Counted from the first letter of the stretch, positions 10,300 through 22,760 are shown. The stretch is 64,000 nt of DNA from Gnetum montanum (GCA_015680685.1 MNCI01013764.1:284322-348321); one strand, 5' to 3'. The notes: generated by a model not told the origin, from the sequence alone. Numbers and translations are program-made.

Positions 10300-12163
10300 A
10301 CTCTTGTAGATGTGAAATAATTGGACAACATCCCTTAGGATGGTCATAGTAGTAGATTTCACATCCACTATCATCGTCTATGTCTAAATCCACAAATTCA
10401 TCAAAGATAGTAATTTTCCCTTTACCTTGTTATGTTCAGGGCCTAAATCTCTCCACTTTGTCTTACCTTTGTTACTACTTTTTTCTACCTTAGACTCTTC
10501 TATAATTTTCAAGGAAATTTCAATTTTAGAGTCTAAGGAACTCCATACATCATCTACCTTAGCCGCTATTTCTGTTGTTAACTTTTGAATTAGCAAGGTT
10601 TTCCTGTTCACCAACTCTTTGATTGGTGACTCATTCTCTTCATCGCAAAATTTTGCTCCCTTCTTTTGAAGAGAGGGATCACAATTGTATTCTTCTATAG
10701 TTTTCCTTTTTCATAGCTCACCTTCTTATTTTGCTACTTGTTCCAACAAGCTATATACTTCATGGGCTCTAAGTTATGAAAGTCTCTTGGGCATAAGTCC
10801 CAAGGGTTCTTCTAGTTTCATGCCTTAGCCCATTCACGATGTGGCGATGTTGATCTCGTTGTGCATGTCCATGGCCTGGGCAATGATGTAACAATGTGTA
10901 GTAGCAGGCCATGGTAGCATCCAAGGGTTCATGAGTACCTTGCTTCCAATCTTGGATCTTCTTACACAAATTAGACACTTGGGAGTACGTTTGATACCTA
11001 TCGTTGAAGAGTTCTAGCATTGTACTCCACCTCCTGATGGTTTCTGATTCTAAGGACCAGTAGCAACTCTTTGCTTTCTTGATGAGTACCTTGGGAACAA
11101 CTTAAGTTTTTGCCACTCATTTTCTATATTCTGAAAGGCACAGGTATCATGGAATGCCTATAAATTATTTTTAGGATCTATTTTGTATCCCCCTTCAAAG
11201 CATAGGATATTATTCATGTCTAAACATTTGATCCGACTATCTTTTAAATGCCTTGTGGGAATCCTAACTTCCTCCATTATGTCAAGCATACTTTAGGTTG
11301 CGAGTAGGAGCTCATCATGATCATCTCTTTCATGACACTTGTGATGTCTGTGTTATTCCCTACTCTCCCTACATCCTTTCCCTTGTCCTCTCTCTTGACT
11401 TTCCTGTCAAGGTCTCTCATTTTATCTACCTTTATCCTCTCTGTTATGTTCATGATGGTTGAGCCTAGATGTGGGAGGAGAGGGTGAGTGATGTGAAGAA
11501 GGGAAAGAAGAAGGGGAACCATTACCATGATGATGTTTCTTACCTTCTCTTCGGATACTATGGCCCTGTGGTGATGATCTAAGTGTCCATCCTTAGCATG
11601 AGTTGTTATTCCCTCTATGAATAGCTAGTGTTCACTGGCATCAAAACTAATGTTATGTATTGTTGATCGTAGGTTCTGATACCCAACCTCTTCACCATCG
11701 TTAGGAGGGGAAACATCATTTGTTAGAGAACTCGTGATAATGGGTTCCTCATCTCCTATTTTGCTAAGGACGTGCGGGCCTTTGTCCTTCAACAGGGTAT
11801 GTTGGCTCTCCTGCCTTGCATCCCTCATATGTTGTAAAGGTGTGGGATGGTAATACCTTGGATCAAAATCTTTTGCAACATATTCTGCATATAATTTGGC
11901 CATGCCAATCTGTGCTAAGGCATAGAGAAGCATTTTTGGGACAGATCGATCTAGGGGTAACACTATGTTACCAAACAAATATCTCCAACGCATTTGCTCA
12001 TCTTGATGGAGGATAAATGTATAATCAGGTATATACTCATCAAGATGAGTATATGTCACTTTCTATTGTTGAAGCACCAGTTGATTTTGGTTATGTGTTT
12101 TTGATTTCCGATTGTTTCATGTATGGTCCTTAGGTGGTGAATTGCCCTTATGAGAAGAAGACA
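10300..12163 (-). pseudogene. gag of element B (capsid and nucleocapsid), broken
   Basis: It begins at ATG 12,163 (MSSSHKGNSPPKD, then a stop). The capsid core matches Retrotrans_gag: MLELFNDRYQTYSQVSNLCK, WKQGTHEPLD, CPGHG and NGLRHETRRTLGTYAQ (10,770-11,020), and aligns closely with the gag of C and D. The Cys/His motif CEIYYYDHPKGCCP (about 10,320-10,368) corresponds to CDICIYDHPKGQCP in C. Stops and frameshifts separate open segments at 11,625-12,059, 11,277-11,528, 10,769-11,020 and 10,384-10,614. The protease frame follows. Confidence 0.8.
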
Positions 12164-12289
12164 TTGTTATCGGTGTGCTATTTCACCATTATATAAATTC
12201 TTGTTTAATTAATTAACCTGAAGGTTTGTTTAGGCTCCGAACGATGTGAGTGATATCCTTTATGTTCTATTTAGCACACAAACACTTAG

Positions 12290-12307
12290 TTCCCGGCAAC
12301 GGTGCCA
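12290..12307 (-). other. Primer-binding site of element B (tRNA-Asp type)
   Basis: On the minus strand it reads TGGCACCGTTGCCGGGAA, directly after the 5' LTR. The 3' end of plant tRNA-Asp(GTC) predicts TGGCGCCGTTGCCGGGGA, so 16 of 18 bases match. This primer is typical of Athila-lineage Ty3 elements. Confidence 0.85.
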
Positions 12308-12308
12308 A

Positions 12309-13301
12309 TGATGAGTGGCGAGGTACCCCTACACTCAACCATACGAAATGAGCGTAGCATGCGCGATCTAGTTGAACTCTGTAGACTAAGTGCCTACATG
12401 CCCCATGGAACACTTGGGGTTAATCATTCATTGTCTTCCTAGACATACTTGTAGTTGTCATGGTGTATGGTTAAGTAAGACTGAGGTATATGATTTTTAT
12501 AGCTTTTATGTTTTTCTCTTATGCTATCAAGGTGAAGGGTTGAGAAACTAACTAACTCTAACTAATGACTAAGTCTAAATTACCTAGTGTCAGCATCCTT
12601 TCCCACTTACTATACACACCCTGAACTAATGCAACCATGGCTGCCAAATGCTAATCATTACTAGGATCACCATGCATAACGCACGTGCTTGAAGTGGTCG
12701 TACTGAGGCACCTAACTAGGAGGAAAGGGTTGAGAAAGCTAGTCTAGCCTAAGTGAAATGAGTAGCCGATTCCTTGACTAACCATACACATCTGGGACTA
12801 CCATTGGGATTACCAAGCGTAGATCCTAGATATGCCACTAGATTACCAAGTAGTCACACAAGATGCTCGTAATCAAGTCATACTCATACCGCATGCAATG
12901 AGTAGTCGATTCCTTGACTAACCGTACACATCCTTAGATGCTCGTAATCAAGTCGTACTCATACCGCATTCTAGGAGTTTAATGGTGAGAGAGAAAATAA
13001 TAAATAAAATCCTATTCCATGCACTGCAAGGTTTATCCAGAAATCTCATCTTTATTTCTGTACACAACTTGTGTTCAGGTATAATGTTGCTCGAATAAAG
13101 ATCCATTCACTTTGGGACTCCTACTATGGGCACATGGAAAATATTCTATCTCTGGAGTGATGAAACTTCCAAAGTTTCCCTACTTCTAAACCAAGATGGA
13201 AAATAAGGGGAGTGCCGCCTCTTATTTATAGATATGATGGTGGATTGTGATATCACAGGGGACAACACGATATCACAGCTCATGTGAATCATGTCTCATT
13301 A
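12309..13301 (-). repeat. 5' LTR of element B (993 bp)
   Basis: Partner of 6033-6979. It is longer mainly because of a ~75-bp duplication: AGATGCTCGTAATCAAGTC occurs at 12,861 and again at 12,936, with a shared CGATTCCTTGACTAACC block before the second copy. The TATA box is at 13,223-13,230 (plus-strand TATTTATA). The outer end is CTCATTA, one change from CTCATCA. Confidence 0.9.
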
Positions 13302-13649
13302 GATGGGGTTTGGGAAAATCTTCTAAAAACTATAGTATTAATAGATGCTTACAAACATAAAATCGTAACTCTACTTACCTACTATTCTATTGAAAATTGA
13401 AGGTACTTAGAGACCTAAAGAAGGAATTTCCTCTTTTGAGGATTCTCTTCTTAACTAAATTACTTCAATGTCCAAGGCTTGGCTTCCTCTGACAAATTGT
13501 TAGTGAGATTTTCCTAGTTCCCCTATTCTTGTATTTTAACTCTCCATTCTTTCTTGATTCCTTTGTTATTTTGAGTTGTTGTCTAATCTCTCCTATTATC
13601 CTACAAAAGTTACTTTCTTGATGTACTTTGATAAGACCAAGGAATCTTA

Positions 13650-14562
13650 TGATATGACCAGCTATTCATATGATAATACTTAAGACTACAATCCCATTAT
13701 TTATACTCTAATTTATGATAATAATAACATCTAATCCTCCTATGGTACAACAAATGATTAGGATGATCAAAACTTTTAGGATCGTTTTGATGGATAGGAC
13801 CTTCCTCTTATTTTGATTTAGTAGCATTTTTCTTTGGAGGATTATTTGATTGTCATAGGTTTATTAAAGAAGGTTTCTCTTGCCTATAGCATCCTAGACC
13901 ACTCTTATCATGTGGACTTCTTCCTTGTCCTAGTATCATCCAAAGTGATTCCTTTCACTTTACCAACCTTTCATTTACTAGTTTGACATCTGAAATTTCC
14001 ACTTTGACCTATTCATAAGACAAGGTTATCTTTTCATTCTCAGCCCTTAGGTCTAAGAGTTCCTTAGTAAGGTTAGAAATAGTTGAATTTAGCAAGGAGA
14101 TTTTCTGATCCTTAGTTTTGACTTATTTATTTAACTTATTAGAAAGATCTTGAAAAGATAAAAGCTCATTGCATAATAGATCAAACTTGTCTTCATCATT
14201 AAGATCATCATATGATGAATTAGTGTCATCATCAGTAAGGGTCATGTAGATGAGATGAGAATTTTTTGCATCATCCTCCACCTCTTCCTCACTCTACTCC
14301 TCATCATCCCAAGTTGTATAAATGTTGGTCTTTTTCATCTCATCATTGGATCTATTCTTGTGCTATTACCTACTATTGCTAGGAAATTTTGGGGCCATAT
14401 GGCCTCTTCCACCACAAACCCAACATTCCATAGAAGAGAAATCAAGGTTAGAATTTACAATTTTTTTACCTCTTTCTTTACCTTTGAATATATTAGATCT
14501 TTGTTGATTTGAGCCCTTGATTCTCCTTACTATTAATTGTTAGATCTTCCTTGAAAGAAAGG
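13650..14562 (-). pseudogene. Ty1/copia gag remnant with zinc knuckle
   Basis: The minus strand encodes MECWVCGGRGHMAPKF (14,381-14,432), a CCHC knuckle (C-x2-C-x4-H-x4-C) with the final Cys changed to Phe. An acidic stretch follows (TDDDTNSSYDDLNDEDKFD), then a heptad-rich segment (LSNKLNK, LTKELLDLRAENEKI), typical of the C-terminal part of copia gag proteins. Several stops interrupt it. Element E abuts its upstream end at 14,563. The stretch 13,302-13,650 shows nothing recognisable. Confidence 0.7.
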
Positions 14563-16700
14563 TGAAACACCACCAAAAATTCATGTTGAAACCTTCATTT
14601 CAAAATTTGAGGCAAAGATTCATTGTAAATGTGAGATATATGCAGTTCATAAGCTACAATCTTGCATACTTCAACATTTTAGGATTGAAAAAATGCTTCA
14701 AAAGATATTAGTACCTCACTTTCCAAGTAGAAAAAGGTACCTAATGTCTATATATAGGCTTGAAAATAGATAAAATTGGCATTTCCATGTGTTTTTGTAA
14801 GGGTATAGCCCCAGCTATGCTAGAGCCATATTCAATAGGCATAGTAGCTATAGCAGACAACTGTACTACAATAGCTAGTGTAGTTGCCACCAAGACCTAG
14901 AAAGAAGTGAAAATTTGGAATTTTTGGAATTTTCATTTTTTCCAATAATAGCTAGCGTAGTCATCACAAGTCAACAATGGCCAGCATAGACAGCATTCTT
15001 CATCGAGAATGACACTTTTTAATGGACTCCACAATTTCCATAGTTTCCAAATTCTTGCACATTCTCCATTACTTTTGCCATTTTTTGATAACCTCAACAT
15101 ACTCCATTAACACTAGCATAGTAAGGATGGTGTGAGCATAATCAGAAAAATCCATTTACAATTTATAGTGAATTGATGAATTTTGTGGTAGTATTCCATA
15201 CCATATTGTAAATGGTAACTATGCTAAAAGTAAATAACTGTCAACTAATGCTACCATAGTAAAGATGGTGCTAGCATGGTCACAAAAATCCATTTAATAT
15301 TTATAGTAAATAGATGGGTTTTATGGTTGTAGTCCACATCAGACTTACTATAAATAATTACTATGTTGAAAGTAGATGATCGTTGTAACCTACATGATGA
15401 CACCAATTTGTTGACAATCATGGTAGTAGTGCATACACCCAAGAATAACCACAAAAATCCTATAAATGCCCAACATGAACATCATTTTTAGGTTTCAACT
15501 TCTTGGTAATTCCAACACTTTTGCATTTCCAAAACTTTGGCATTTGCAACCTCTTATAGTAGTTTTGAACTTTACACATGAAACAACAATTTTTGCACTT
15601 CCACAACCACCAAAGCCCATTTTTAGCCTTACTCCCACCCTTTTGTAGTAGAAATTCACATTATATTGGGCACAAAGACTCTCATGTGGCTACCATTGCA
15701 TCAAAAAGAAAAAATCCATCTCCATAGCCATGTTTTAGATCCTAGTGAAAACTAATAGAAATTTGTTGGAAATTGGAGCTAGGAACAACCCTAATTGTGG
15801 AGTTGCCATAGAACACAACCTATCTTCTCCAACAAACTTCAAGCTCTTACCAGCAACTTCTAGTATCTTTGGCATAAAATCTCTACTTTTTGAACCTTAT
15901 TCTTTATTTTTTTACAAATTTATTATTCATGTTATGCAAGTTTTAGTTCACATTTCCATTTTTGCACTTGTTTTCATTATTGGATCTGTAAATGCAACTT
16001 CTTTTCCATTTATGTTTATGCTTTTATTTTTGTCTTCATTTCCAATTTTGTCTATGTCTATGTTTTCATTTCCATTTTCCATTTTCATTGATGTTACATA
16101 AGCCCCTAGGTAATTAACAAGACCATCGAGGGCACCTTGAATCCTAGTTTTTGAAGGCCCTTGGGATTCAGGGTTAAAAATGTTCTGGTACTTAGATCTT
16201 TTGGTTTCCGTTTCACCAACCAAAATTTCCAGCACCAATAGTTTTTTGGTGCTATAAGGAGGACCTCCACCCAAATTCTTGGCCAAAATCCATTTTCGAC
16301 TATCACATTTTTAAGTTCTCAAATCTGTGAACATATTCTATTAAAATCTTGTAAACCAGCATAGGTGGATTTTCATTGTATTTTCATAGTAGTTGCTGGA
16401 TTTCTAGGGGCTAACATAGTTTACTTGAAAAGCCCAATTCCATATACTAGGAAATCTTGTGGAATAAATAACATTTTTTGCTTCCAACACCCAGTGTAGT
16501 TGGTTGGGATTTTCCATTCCAAAGAAAAACCCATTTCCAATGGGAAAATCAAATGCCATTGGAAAAACCTAATTTGATTTTGTAGATAAATGAATTTTTC
16601 CTATTTTCACCACTTACCAGCAGTTTCCTAATGCTTTTCCATTTTTGGTCAACTATGTTAGTAGATTATCCTACTTATTATGTTTTTACTAAAAATAGTA
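14563..16700 (+). repeat. 5' LTR of Tat-like element E
   Basis: It starts TGAAACACCACC and aligns, in the opposite orientation, with the LTR of element G: the start matches the G terminus at 62,255, a block at 14,625-14,650 matches 62,150-62,180, and 16,098-16,265 matches 52,015-52,160 (shared GGCACCTTGAATCC..GGCCCTTGGGATTC and ATAAGGAGGACCT). The right boundary is approximate; no clear PBS is left before the gag ATG at 16,726. It contains a ~134-bp tandem duplication. Confidence 0.7.
15109..15381. repeat. Tandem duplication (~134 bp, two copies) inside the LTR of E
   Basis: Copy 1 starts AACACTAGCATAGTAAGG (15,109) and copy 2 AACTAATGCTACCATAGT (15,243). Both continue with GGATGGTG or AGATGGTG, AAAAATCCATTTA, ATTTATAGT and AACTATGCTAAAAGTA or its variants. 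Divergence is roughly one base in five. Confidence 0.75.
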
Positions 16701-16725
16701 AAAAATCTAAAACTACATTTTCATC

Positions 16726-18200
16726 ATGTCTTTTAGCCAATCAACTATGTTGCCTCTTAACCTAAAAAATATGGCATCCAACCAAGACATAGTTCATGTT
16801 TATGATTCAAAAGACCCCTTAGTTGTAGAACAAATACAGTCACTTAGATAAGGCAAAAACTTGGATTTCATGGTTATCATCAAGGATTTTGACAACCTCC
16901 TCTTTACCAAGACACAAGTTGGAATTTTAATACCATGCTTCAAATCTAATGCTAAGCATCAATTCAAAATCATACACTAGGATGGAAAAGGATACATTTC
17001 ATCCCTTTATGACCAAATCTCCCTCACAAGCTTTTACAGACAAATGCTCATACAACTCATAAAGGTTGATGAGTTTAGTAAGGAAATTAATTCAAAGGAT
17101 CATCTAGAAGAGGAAAATGAGTTTGAGAATGAACAAGAGCTAAACACCTTTATTGAAAGTCTTTTTCAATATTTAGCTCCTCAAACAAACAACTAAACCC
17201 AACTCCACGTCTTTGACCTCATAGATAGGACCAAGTCCCTTGATCCAAATCTTCTCCTATCTATCCTACAATGTTTGGGCTCACACCCATCATTGCCACA
17301 TGCCAAACATAACTAGTGTCTTAGTCTACTTCCTTATTCTTGTCTATGCCCTTTATAATGCAACCTCACTCCATTCACCTAGCCTTGGTGATGTCTATCA
17401 CACCATCTCCCTTTGTCATGCCAATGGGATTCTCATTGGAGCTTCAAGCAATACAAGCTCTCATACTTCTTTCATCCCCTTCACACCACAAGTTCCAACT
17501 CAAACATCCTTTCCACTATCTAGCCCACCCATTATGATTGTAACCTAGCCTCTCCCTTCCATACCACAACCCATCGCGAGGCCATAGGCCTTCCAATTGA
17601 TACCTCAACTATCAACATAAGCACCACAAACCATAGCGATGCCATAAGGCTTGGATTAGGCCTTCCAAATGATCCAAGATCTCATTGATGAGCTACAAAA
17701 ACTTAAGGCTAGTACGACTCAGATGGTCAAGTTTATAGACTTCTATCAAGATGATCCTATATGCCCTAATGTTCCTTAGATGACATTACCTACAGGCATG
17801 CCCATACCAAACTTCACCAAATACAATGGTAAAGGGGATTCCAATGCACACTTAGTCACCTTCAAGTCTGAGTACCACTTCTTGCAATCTTGGCCTCATA
17901 TGATATTAAGGATTTTCTCCATGTTCCTCAAGGGTAAGGCTCTAGCTTGATATTGAACCTTGCCTAGGGGTTCCATCTCTTCCCTTAAAAACTTAATAAA
18001 CTAATTTGTCAACCGCTTTAGATACAACTTGAAAACAGATGCCATATTGGATCAATTGATGAAGGTGAAGCAAGGGTCACTTTAACCAATCAAAAGGTTC
18101 ATTCAAAGATGGAATTCAATGTTTAACAATATTCTAGAGCTTATTGCTAAAACTAAACTCTTGGCCATCAAGAATATTGATGTGGAATTTTATTATGCTT
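16726..18200 (+). pseudogene. gag remnant of Tat-like element E
   Basis: It starts at ATG 16,726 (MSFSQSTMLPLN), which aligns with the decayed gag start of element G (SFSQSTKLPFT). The N-terminal part shares VYDSKDP with YDPKDS in G, and IIH-x-DGKGYISSLYDQI with LIHQNGKDYINSLYQQI. The capsid core (17,800-18,150) is classical Retrotrans_gag: FTKYNGKGDSNAHLVTFKSE, FLKGKALA, LPRGSISS and LMKVKQGSL. Several in-frame stops are present. The sequence loses similarity after ~18,200, so pol is missing. Confidence 0.8.
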
Positions 18201-18479
18201 AAGTTGTACTGAGCTACATGAAATCAAGTTTTCATTTTATGGATTGGTTTTCTTGGCCCTTGAGTTAATATGAACATTGAAAATGAAGCTTTCATTTAGT
18301 TGTAACTCCTTTTGATAAGCACACTAGATGGATCAAATAGTTTTCTTTTCAACACATTTTCTTTATAAGATGATAAGTTGAATGGAACTCACTTTTAGTT
18401 CAAAACTTCAATTTTTTTACTTTTTCCATTAATGTGGAAATTAAGAAAATCTTAAGAACTATGAGCTATTGTAGTTGCA

Positions 18480-19020
18480 CTATTTCTAGAGCTAACCAAA
18501 CAATTCTAAACATGCCTATGTAAAGCCTACAATTAGAAGAAAATTTTGGTTATAGTAACTAGACTTAGTGCTAACATGGTGAGGCTTTTTGGAAAGCATT
18601 TTCTAGGTCTACATATTTGGTTCTAATGAAAACAAGGCATGATAAAAGCTATTTTATGCCAAACTCATGTACAATTGAAGATTCATTCTAAAGCTTACTA
18701 ATTCTAAAGATGCTAATGTAGACCCTATAACTAGAAGTACATTTTGGTCATAATGACCAATTCTTTTGCTAATGTAGTGAGGCTACCATGAAAGGCCTCT
18801 TTGATTCTATGAACTAGTTAGAGAGCTATTGAGGTGTGCTAAATATGATTATGCACTAGACTTGTGTAGAATTAACGATTGGTTCTAAAGCTCAATTGTA
18901 AACATGTTCATGAAGAACCAATATCTTGAACCAAAATTTAGTTTTGATACTAATAGCGTGAGACATTCTAGAAAGGATTTTTTAGTTTCATAAACTAGTT
19001 TTGTATCAAAAGGGACTCAA
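18480..19020. repeat. Degenerate ~197-bp tandem repeat, about 2.7 copies
   Basis: Anchors with ATTTTGGT-TATAGTAAC or a variant fall at about 18,541, 18,740 and 18,935. Each is followed by GCTAACATGGTGAGGCT or a close variant, then a 'tttc-tagg' block. Spacing is 195-199 bp. Confidence 0.7.
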
Positions 19021-20509
19021 TTCTATTTCATGTTTTTAAAGAAAATTTGAAACATATAACAAGAAATTATGATTTCTATTGAAAATTTTTAATTTTCTTA
19101 ACATTTATAATCAAATGAAATTTAGATTTAGTAAAATCTAGTTTCCAAATCCAAAGATATCATTCCAAATTACATATTCATAGTAGTCTTCTAATTTATA
19201 GATAGTGAATTACTCAAACATATTTTTAAAGAAAAATTAAAATATAGTACTAGATTAGGTAGAATAATTACCAAGAAAATAAGTTTTTGATGAATTCGTC
19301 TTCAACAAAGCATATTTTTGCATAATAACTAAACCACCTCTCTTAGCATTAGAGAAATTTAAAAATATTTTTCATTATAAGTGGCATTTGAAATTTTCCA
19401 AATTTAATAATAAATTCTAGTAGCTATATCTAGGTATATCTTTTTAATGACCTTTTAAGTTGAATATATTCTACAATTTTATTTCCATTTTTTTATAATT
19501 TTATTTTTTTCATGTTTTAATATTTTTACATTTTGTGTTGTTAATATTATTTATTTTTGTCATTTTTAATTTTTCTTTTAATTAATCATATGTGAACTAA
19601 TTTTTTCATTGAAGTATTGAGTTTATTATGTATTAAGCACTCAATGAGTCATTGACATATGGGATGGTTTTCTATGATTTGTTTGGATAATTTCTATTTT
19701 TGATAAACTTATATTTTCGTTATATTTTTTTTATTTTAGTTTATTTTTAGCTTATGCTTTACTGGGTTTCATGCTAGCCCTTTCATTAGTTATGCTTTTG
19801 ACCTTAGACATTGATATTAGTTTAGGATTAGATATAGCTATTAACTTTCTTGCATGAGATGTACATTAGGCCAACACTAGGTACTAATGCACATGAGAAA
19901 AGAGTTTAGAAAATCTTTTTTAAGATTTAAGAATTTTCTTTAAAGTTTTTTCCCATGAGAACTTTTCTTTGTCTAACACTGCCAAACTCTTATAAAAATA
20001 TATACTTGCCAACTATTCCATAAGAGATCAACTAACTACATAAGTGACATATGGGAGATAGGGCTAAAGAGGGAGAATTTTCTAGTTTGAACAGGAGTTA
20101 GATCTAGATTTACACTATTAACTATGACTTACGATAAGCCATAATTCAAGATGTCATTTTAGATATTGCTTAGATTCCTTCATATACCTACAATTTTGCC
20201 TAGGAAATTTGGAAGATCAAAGCCATGCAAGGAGTGTTTTCTACAATGTTGTTATTTTTTTTAAGTAGGGTAATTTTGGTATTTTTCTTATGGTAAAGGA
20301 TTTAGTCAATTTTTTTATTTTATTTTTTGCATACATGTCTTTGCTAATTTTTTTTCTTTTACAACTATTCGTTAAATTGTTTGAATTCTTAGATTTCAAT
20401 AATTTATTTCTAGTTTCTATAATTTATCAATTTTTGAGGTTTATTTTTAAGCATGAACAATTAGAAAATATTTTAATCTTATGTTGCCTCATCTTGGTCC
20501 TTGTTTTTT

Positions 20510-20990
20510 TGTAAAAATCCTTTTTATCATTTTTGCACTTTTTGTAATTCATTTGGACCTTAATTTCTAGTTTTTAATAGCTTTTTATAAATTTTTGATA
20601 TATGTTTTTGGCAACAAATTTTTTTTACCATTTTTTATTATTTTGAATTTATTTATATAGCCTTTACCAACTTTTAACCTCTATTTTTGGTTATAATATC
20701 TTTTAATCATTTTACACCTTTTTTACTTCATTTAGAATTTTATTTTTAGTATTTAGAATCTTTTGATAGTCTCTTATCCTTTTTTTTTCTTTTGTTATAG
20801 TCTTTTTTCATCATTTTATCATTTTTTGTAATTCATTTAGAATTTGATTTTTAGCCTTTAGTAGCTTTTAATTGTCTTTTGGTCCTTTCTTTTGATAATA
20901 ATACCATGTTTATCATTTTTACATTTTTTATATAATTCATTTGGAATGTCATTTTTATCATTTTTCAGTAGCTTACATCCACCTTAAGGA
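20510..20990. repeat. T-rich degenerate tandem repeat
   Basis: TTTATCATTTTTGCAC..TTGTAATTCATTTGGA recurs in variant form at about 20,520, 20,700, 20,805 and 20,908. Spacing is irregular (about 100-180 bp). Confidence 0.55.
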
Positions 20991-21969
20991 GTTAGGATTA
21001 ATTTCGGGCATTTTTTTAAAACATTTATTTGAACTCATATTTCAATCTTAGTCTCATTCATTACATCAAAATTGTTTTATTGGGAATCAAATTCTTAGGT
21101 TTTGATATCTTTTTTGTTCCATATAATGATTGGATTTATCTCCTTGCCACCTAGAGAGTTTTTATTAGATTTGGTAATTAATCATTTAACATAATTATGG
21201 TTTGGCCAATCACATTATCTATCTATGATGGTCATAGTCTAATGGATATCATGGTTGTGAGCTAGACTTTCATGTTTAAATCATATTATAGTAAGTATCA
21301 TCTATCTACATTGATCATAGCATGAAGCATATCATGGTGATGAGCTCAGTAAGTCTTAGTAAGTAAAAATTCATCTATTCATTCATTAAATGGGTTAATG
21401 GACGGTGATGCAATTATTAGTTTGGTTAACTATTTATCAAATTATTATTATTATTATTATTCTGTGCCATCATGTTTAGTTGGAATTAGTGTAATTTGCA
21501 TTTCATGTCATTCTATATTGTACTTTTCCTATTTTTGGTGTAGGAAAACTTTAATTTTATCATTAATTATATTGCATTAAAAATCATGGAGTTATTAAAA
21601 ATTGGAAAATTGTATCCAACATTAGAGTCTAATGCACTTTTTGATGTAATTGTCAATTTGGTAGTATGTTATATTATTTGTGTATTTAATATCTATTGTA
21701 TTATTTTTTATATGTATTGTAATTTTTTTCCTCAAATAATAGTCATACATTCTATTTTTCTTAGTGTATAGGTTAGAGTTTATATGTATGAGGCTATTGT
21801 CATTATGTTCTTTTAGAATGTTTTATCTATTATAGTGTTTTCTCTTACTCCTATAAGCCTATTTCAATGATACCTACTACTTTTCATGTTTAATTTTTTT
21901 TGGCATTTATTTGATTTTTATTACATAGTATATTTGTTTGTTACATATTTTATTTATTATTTAAGTTAT

Positions 21970-22760
21970 TCCTTTCTGTCCTAAGCCTAGTTGGTAGGGT
22001 GTTTCAAGGGTGTTTCTATTTGAATCATGTTGAAAAGGAATACAACATCAAAGTTGATAGGAATATCCTCATATTATAGTGTGATTGTAGTAATAAAATC
22101 AACATAATATTATGTATTTCTTATGAAAGAAGTATTATGTCCAACAAGTGATCCAAGAATGTTATCAATACGATACTTTGCTAAAGCATATGTTGGAGAA
22201 GCAGTGGTATCCACTATAGGTCTAACTAGAACATCATTTTTATAAATCTTAGGAACATCATATATTCCTAGGAGATGAGAATGGGTGGGAATAAGATATT
22301 TTTTTTATTTGTTTCATCAAAATTAGATTTCATTATGGATTTTCTAACTTTTTTACAATCTCAAAAGTTGGATCTTTATCTATTGCAAGCTAGAAGTTCT
22401 AACATTTTCTTTTTATATATATTTGTTCATCCATTATTACTATTACTTTTTCTTTATTTTCTTGCATAATTTTAAGAGAATTTTTTTTATTTAATTCATA
22501 AAATAGTTTGAATTTTTTCTTTGAAATATTAGCATTAGGCACTTTATCTTTAAGTAAAATGTTTAAGCTATTTTATATGATTCTTATAACTTTTTCCTTA
22601 TCAATGTTTCTAAGGATTTTTTGATGGTGATAAGAAAGTCTACATATTTGATGTTTTGAAGGAAAATGGAAAATATAAACCTTTATTTAATAGTTCAATG
22701 ATATCTTCACTTGAGGATCATTTAAAAAGATTGATTACAAGTTTTTCTTTTTAGATTGTA
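21970..22760 (-). pseudogene. Penelope-like element reverse transcriptase fragment
   Basis: Read on the minus strand, the blocks come in Penelope order: LLNKGLYFPFSF (about 22,670-22,700), KEKVIVIMDEQIYIKRK, then DKDPTFEIVKKLEN, then YDVPKIYKNDVLVRPIVDTT (about 22,190-22,265), SPTYALAKY, and NFDVVFLF near 22,030. Family members have 'GLPKIHK-x-PLRPIVS', 'GSPTYNLAKYL' and 'SFDVVSLFTNVP' at these places. One frameshift and several stops break it, and the palm with the catalytic Asp pair and the endonuclease are missing. LINE and Ty3 RTs do not have the PKI(H/Y)K..RPIV..SPTY series. Among seed plants such elements are known from conifers. Confidence 0.7.

Larger units (their letters stand above)
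6033..13301 (-). mobile_element. Element B: complete gag-protease LTR retrotransposon, 7.27 kb
   Basis: Paired LTRs (6033-6979 and 12309-13301) end in TGATGAG / CTCATCA or CTCATTA. Identical 5-bp TSDs GATGG flank it (6028-6032 and 13302-13306). The minus-strand order is 5' LTR, tRNA-Asp type PBS, gag, nucleocapsid motif, aspartic protease, ~1.85 kb without recognised coding, PPT, 3' LTR. RT, RNase H and integrase are absent, so it is non-autonomous. LTR ends and gag relate it to A, C and D, but it has a protease in place of ORF2. Confidence 0.92.
18200..21970. other. AT-rich DNA without recognisable genes
   Basis: No supported reading frame. It holds two degenerate tandem arrays (18,480-19,020 and 20,510-20,990) and an (ATT)n run near 21,438-21,462. 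Long T-rich tracts dominate 19,430-20,900. It may be the decayed remainder of element E or of older elements. Confidence 0.6.

Noticed and set aside
15745-16101. 118-codon plus-strand frame in the E LTR
   Set aside because: It lies inside LTR sequence that aligns with the non-coding LTR of G; hydrophobic C-terminus derives from T-rich repeats.
20290-20514. Very hydrophobic 74-codon frame resembling a membrane protein
   Set aside because: Phe/Leu/Ile content comes from the poly(T)-rich DNA; no start context or homologous copy.
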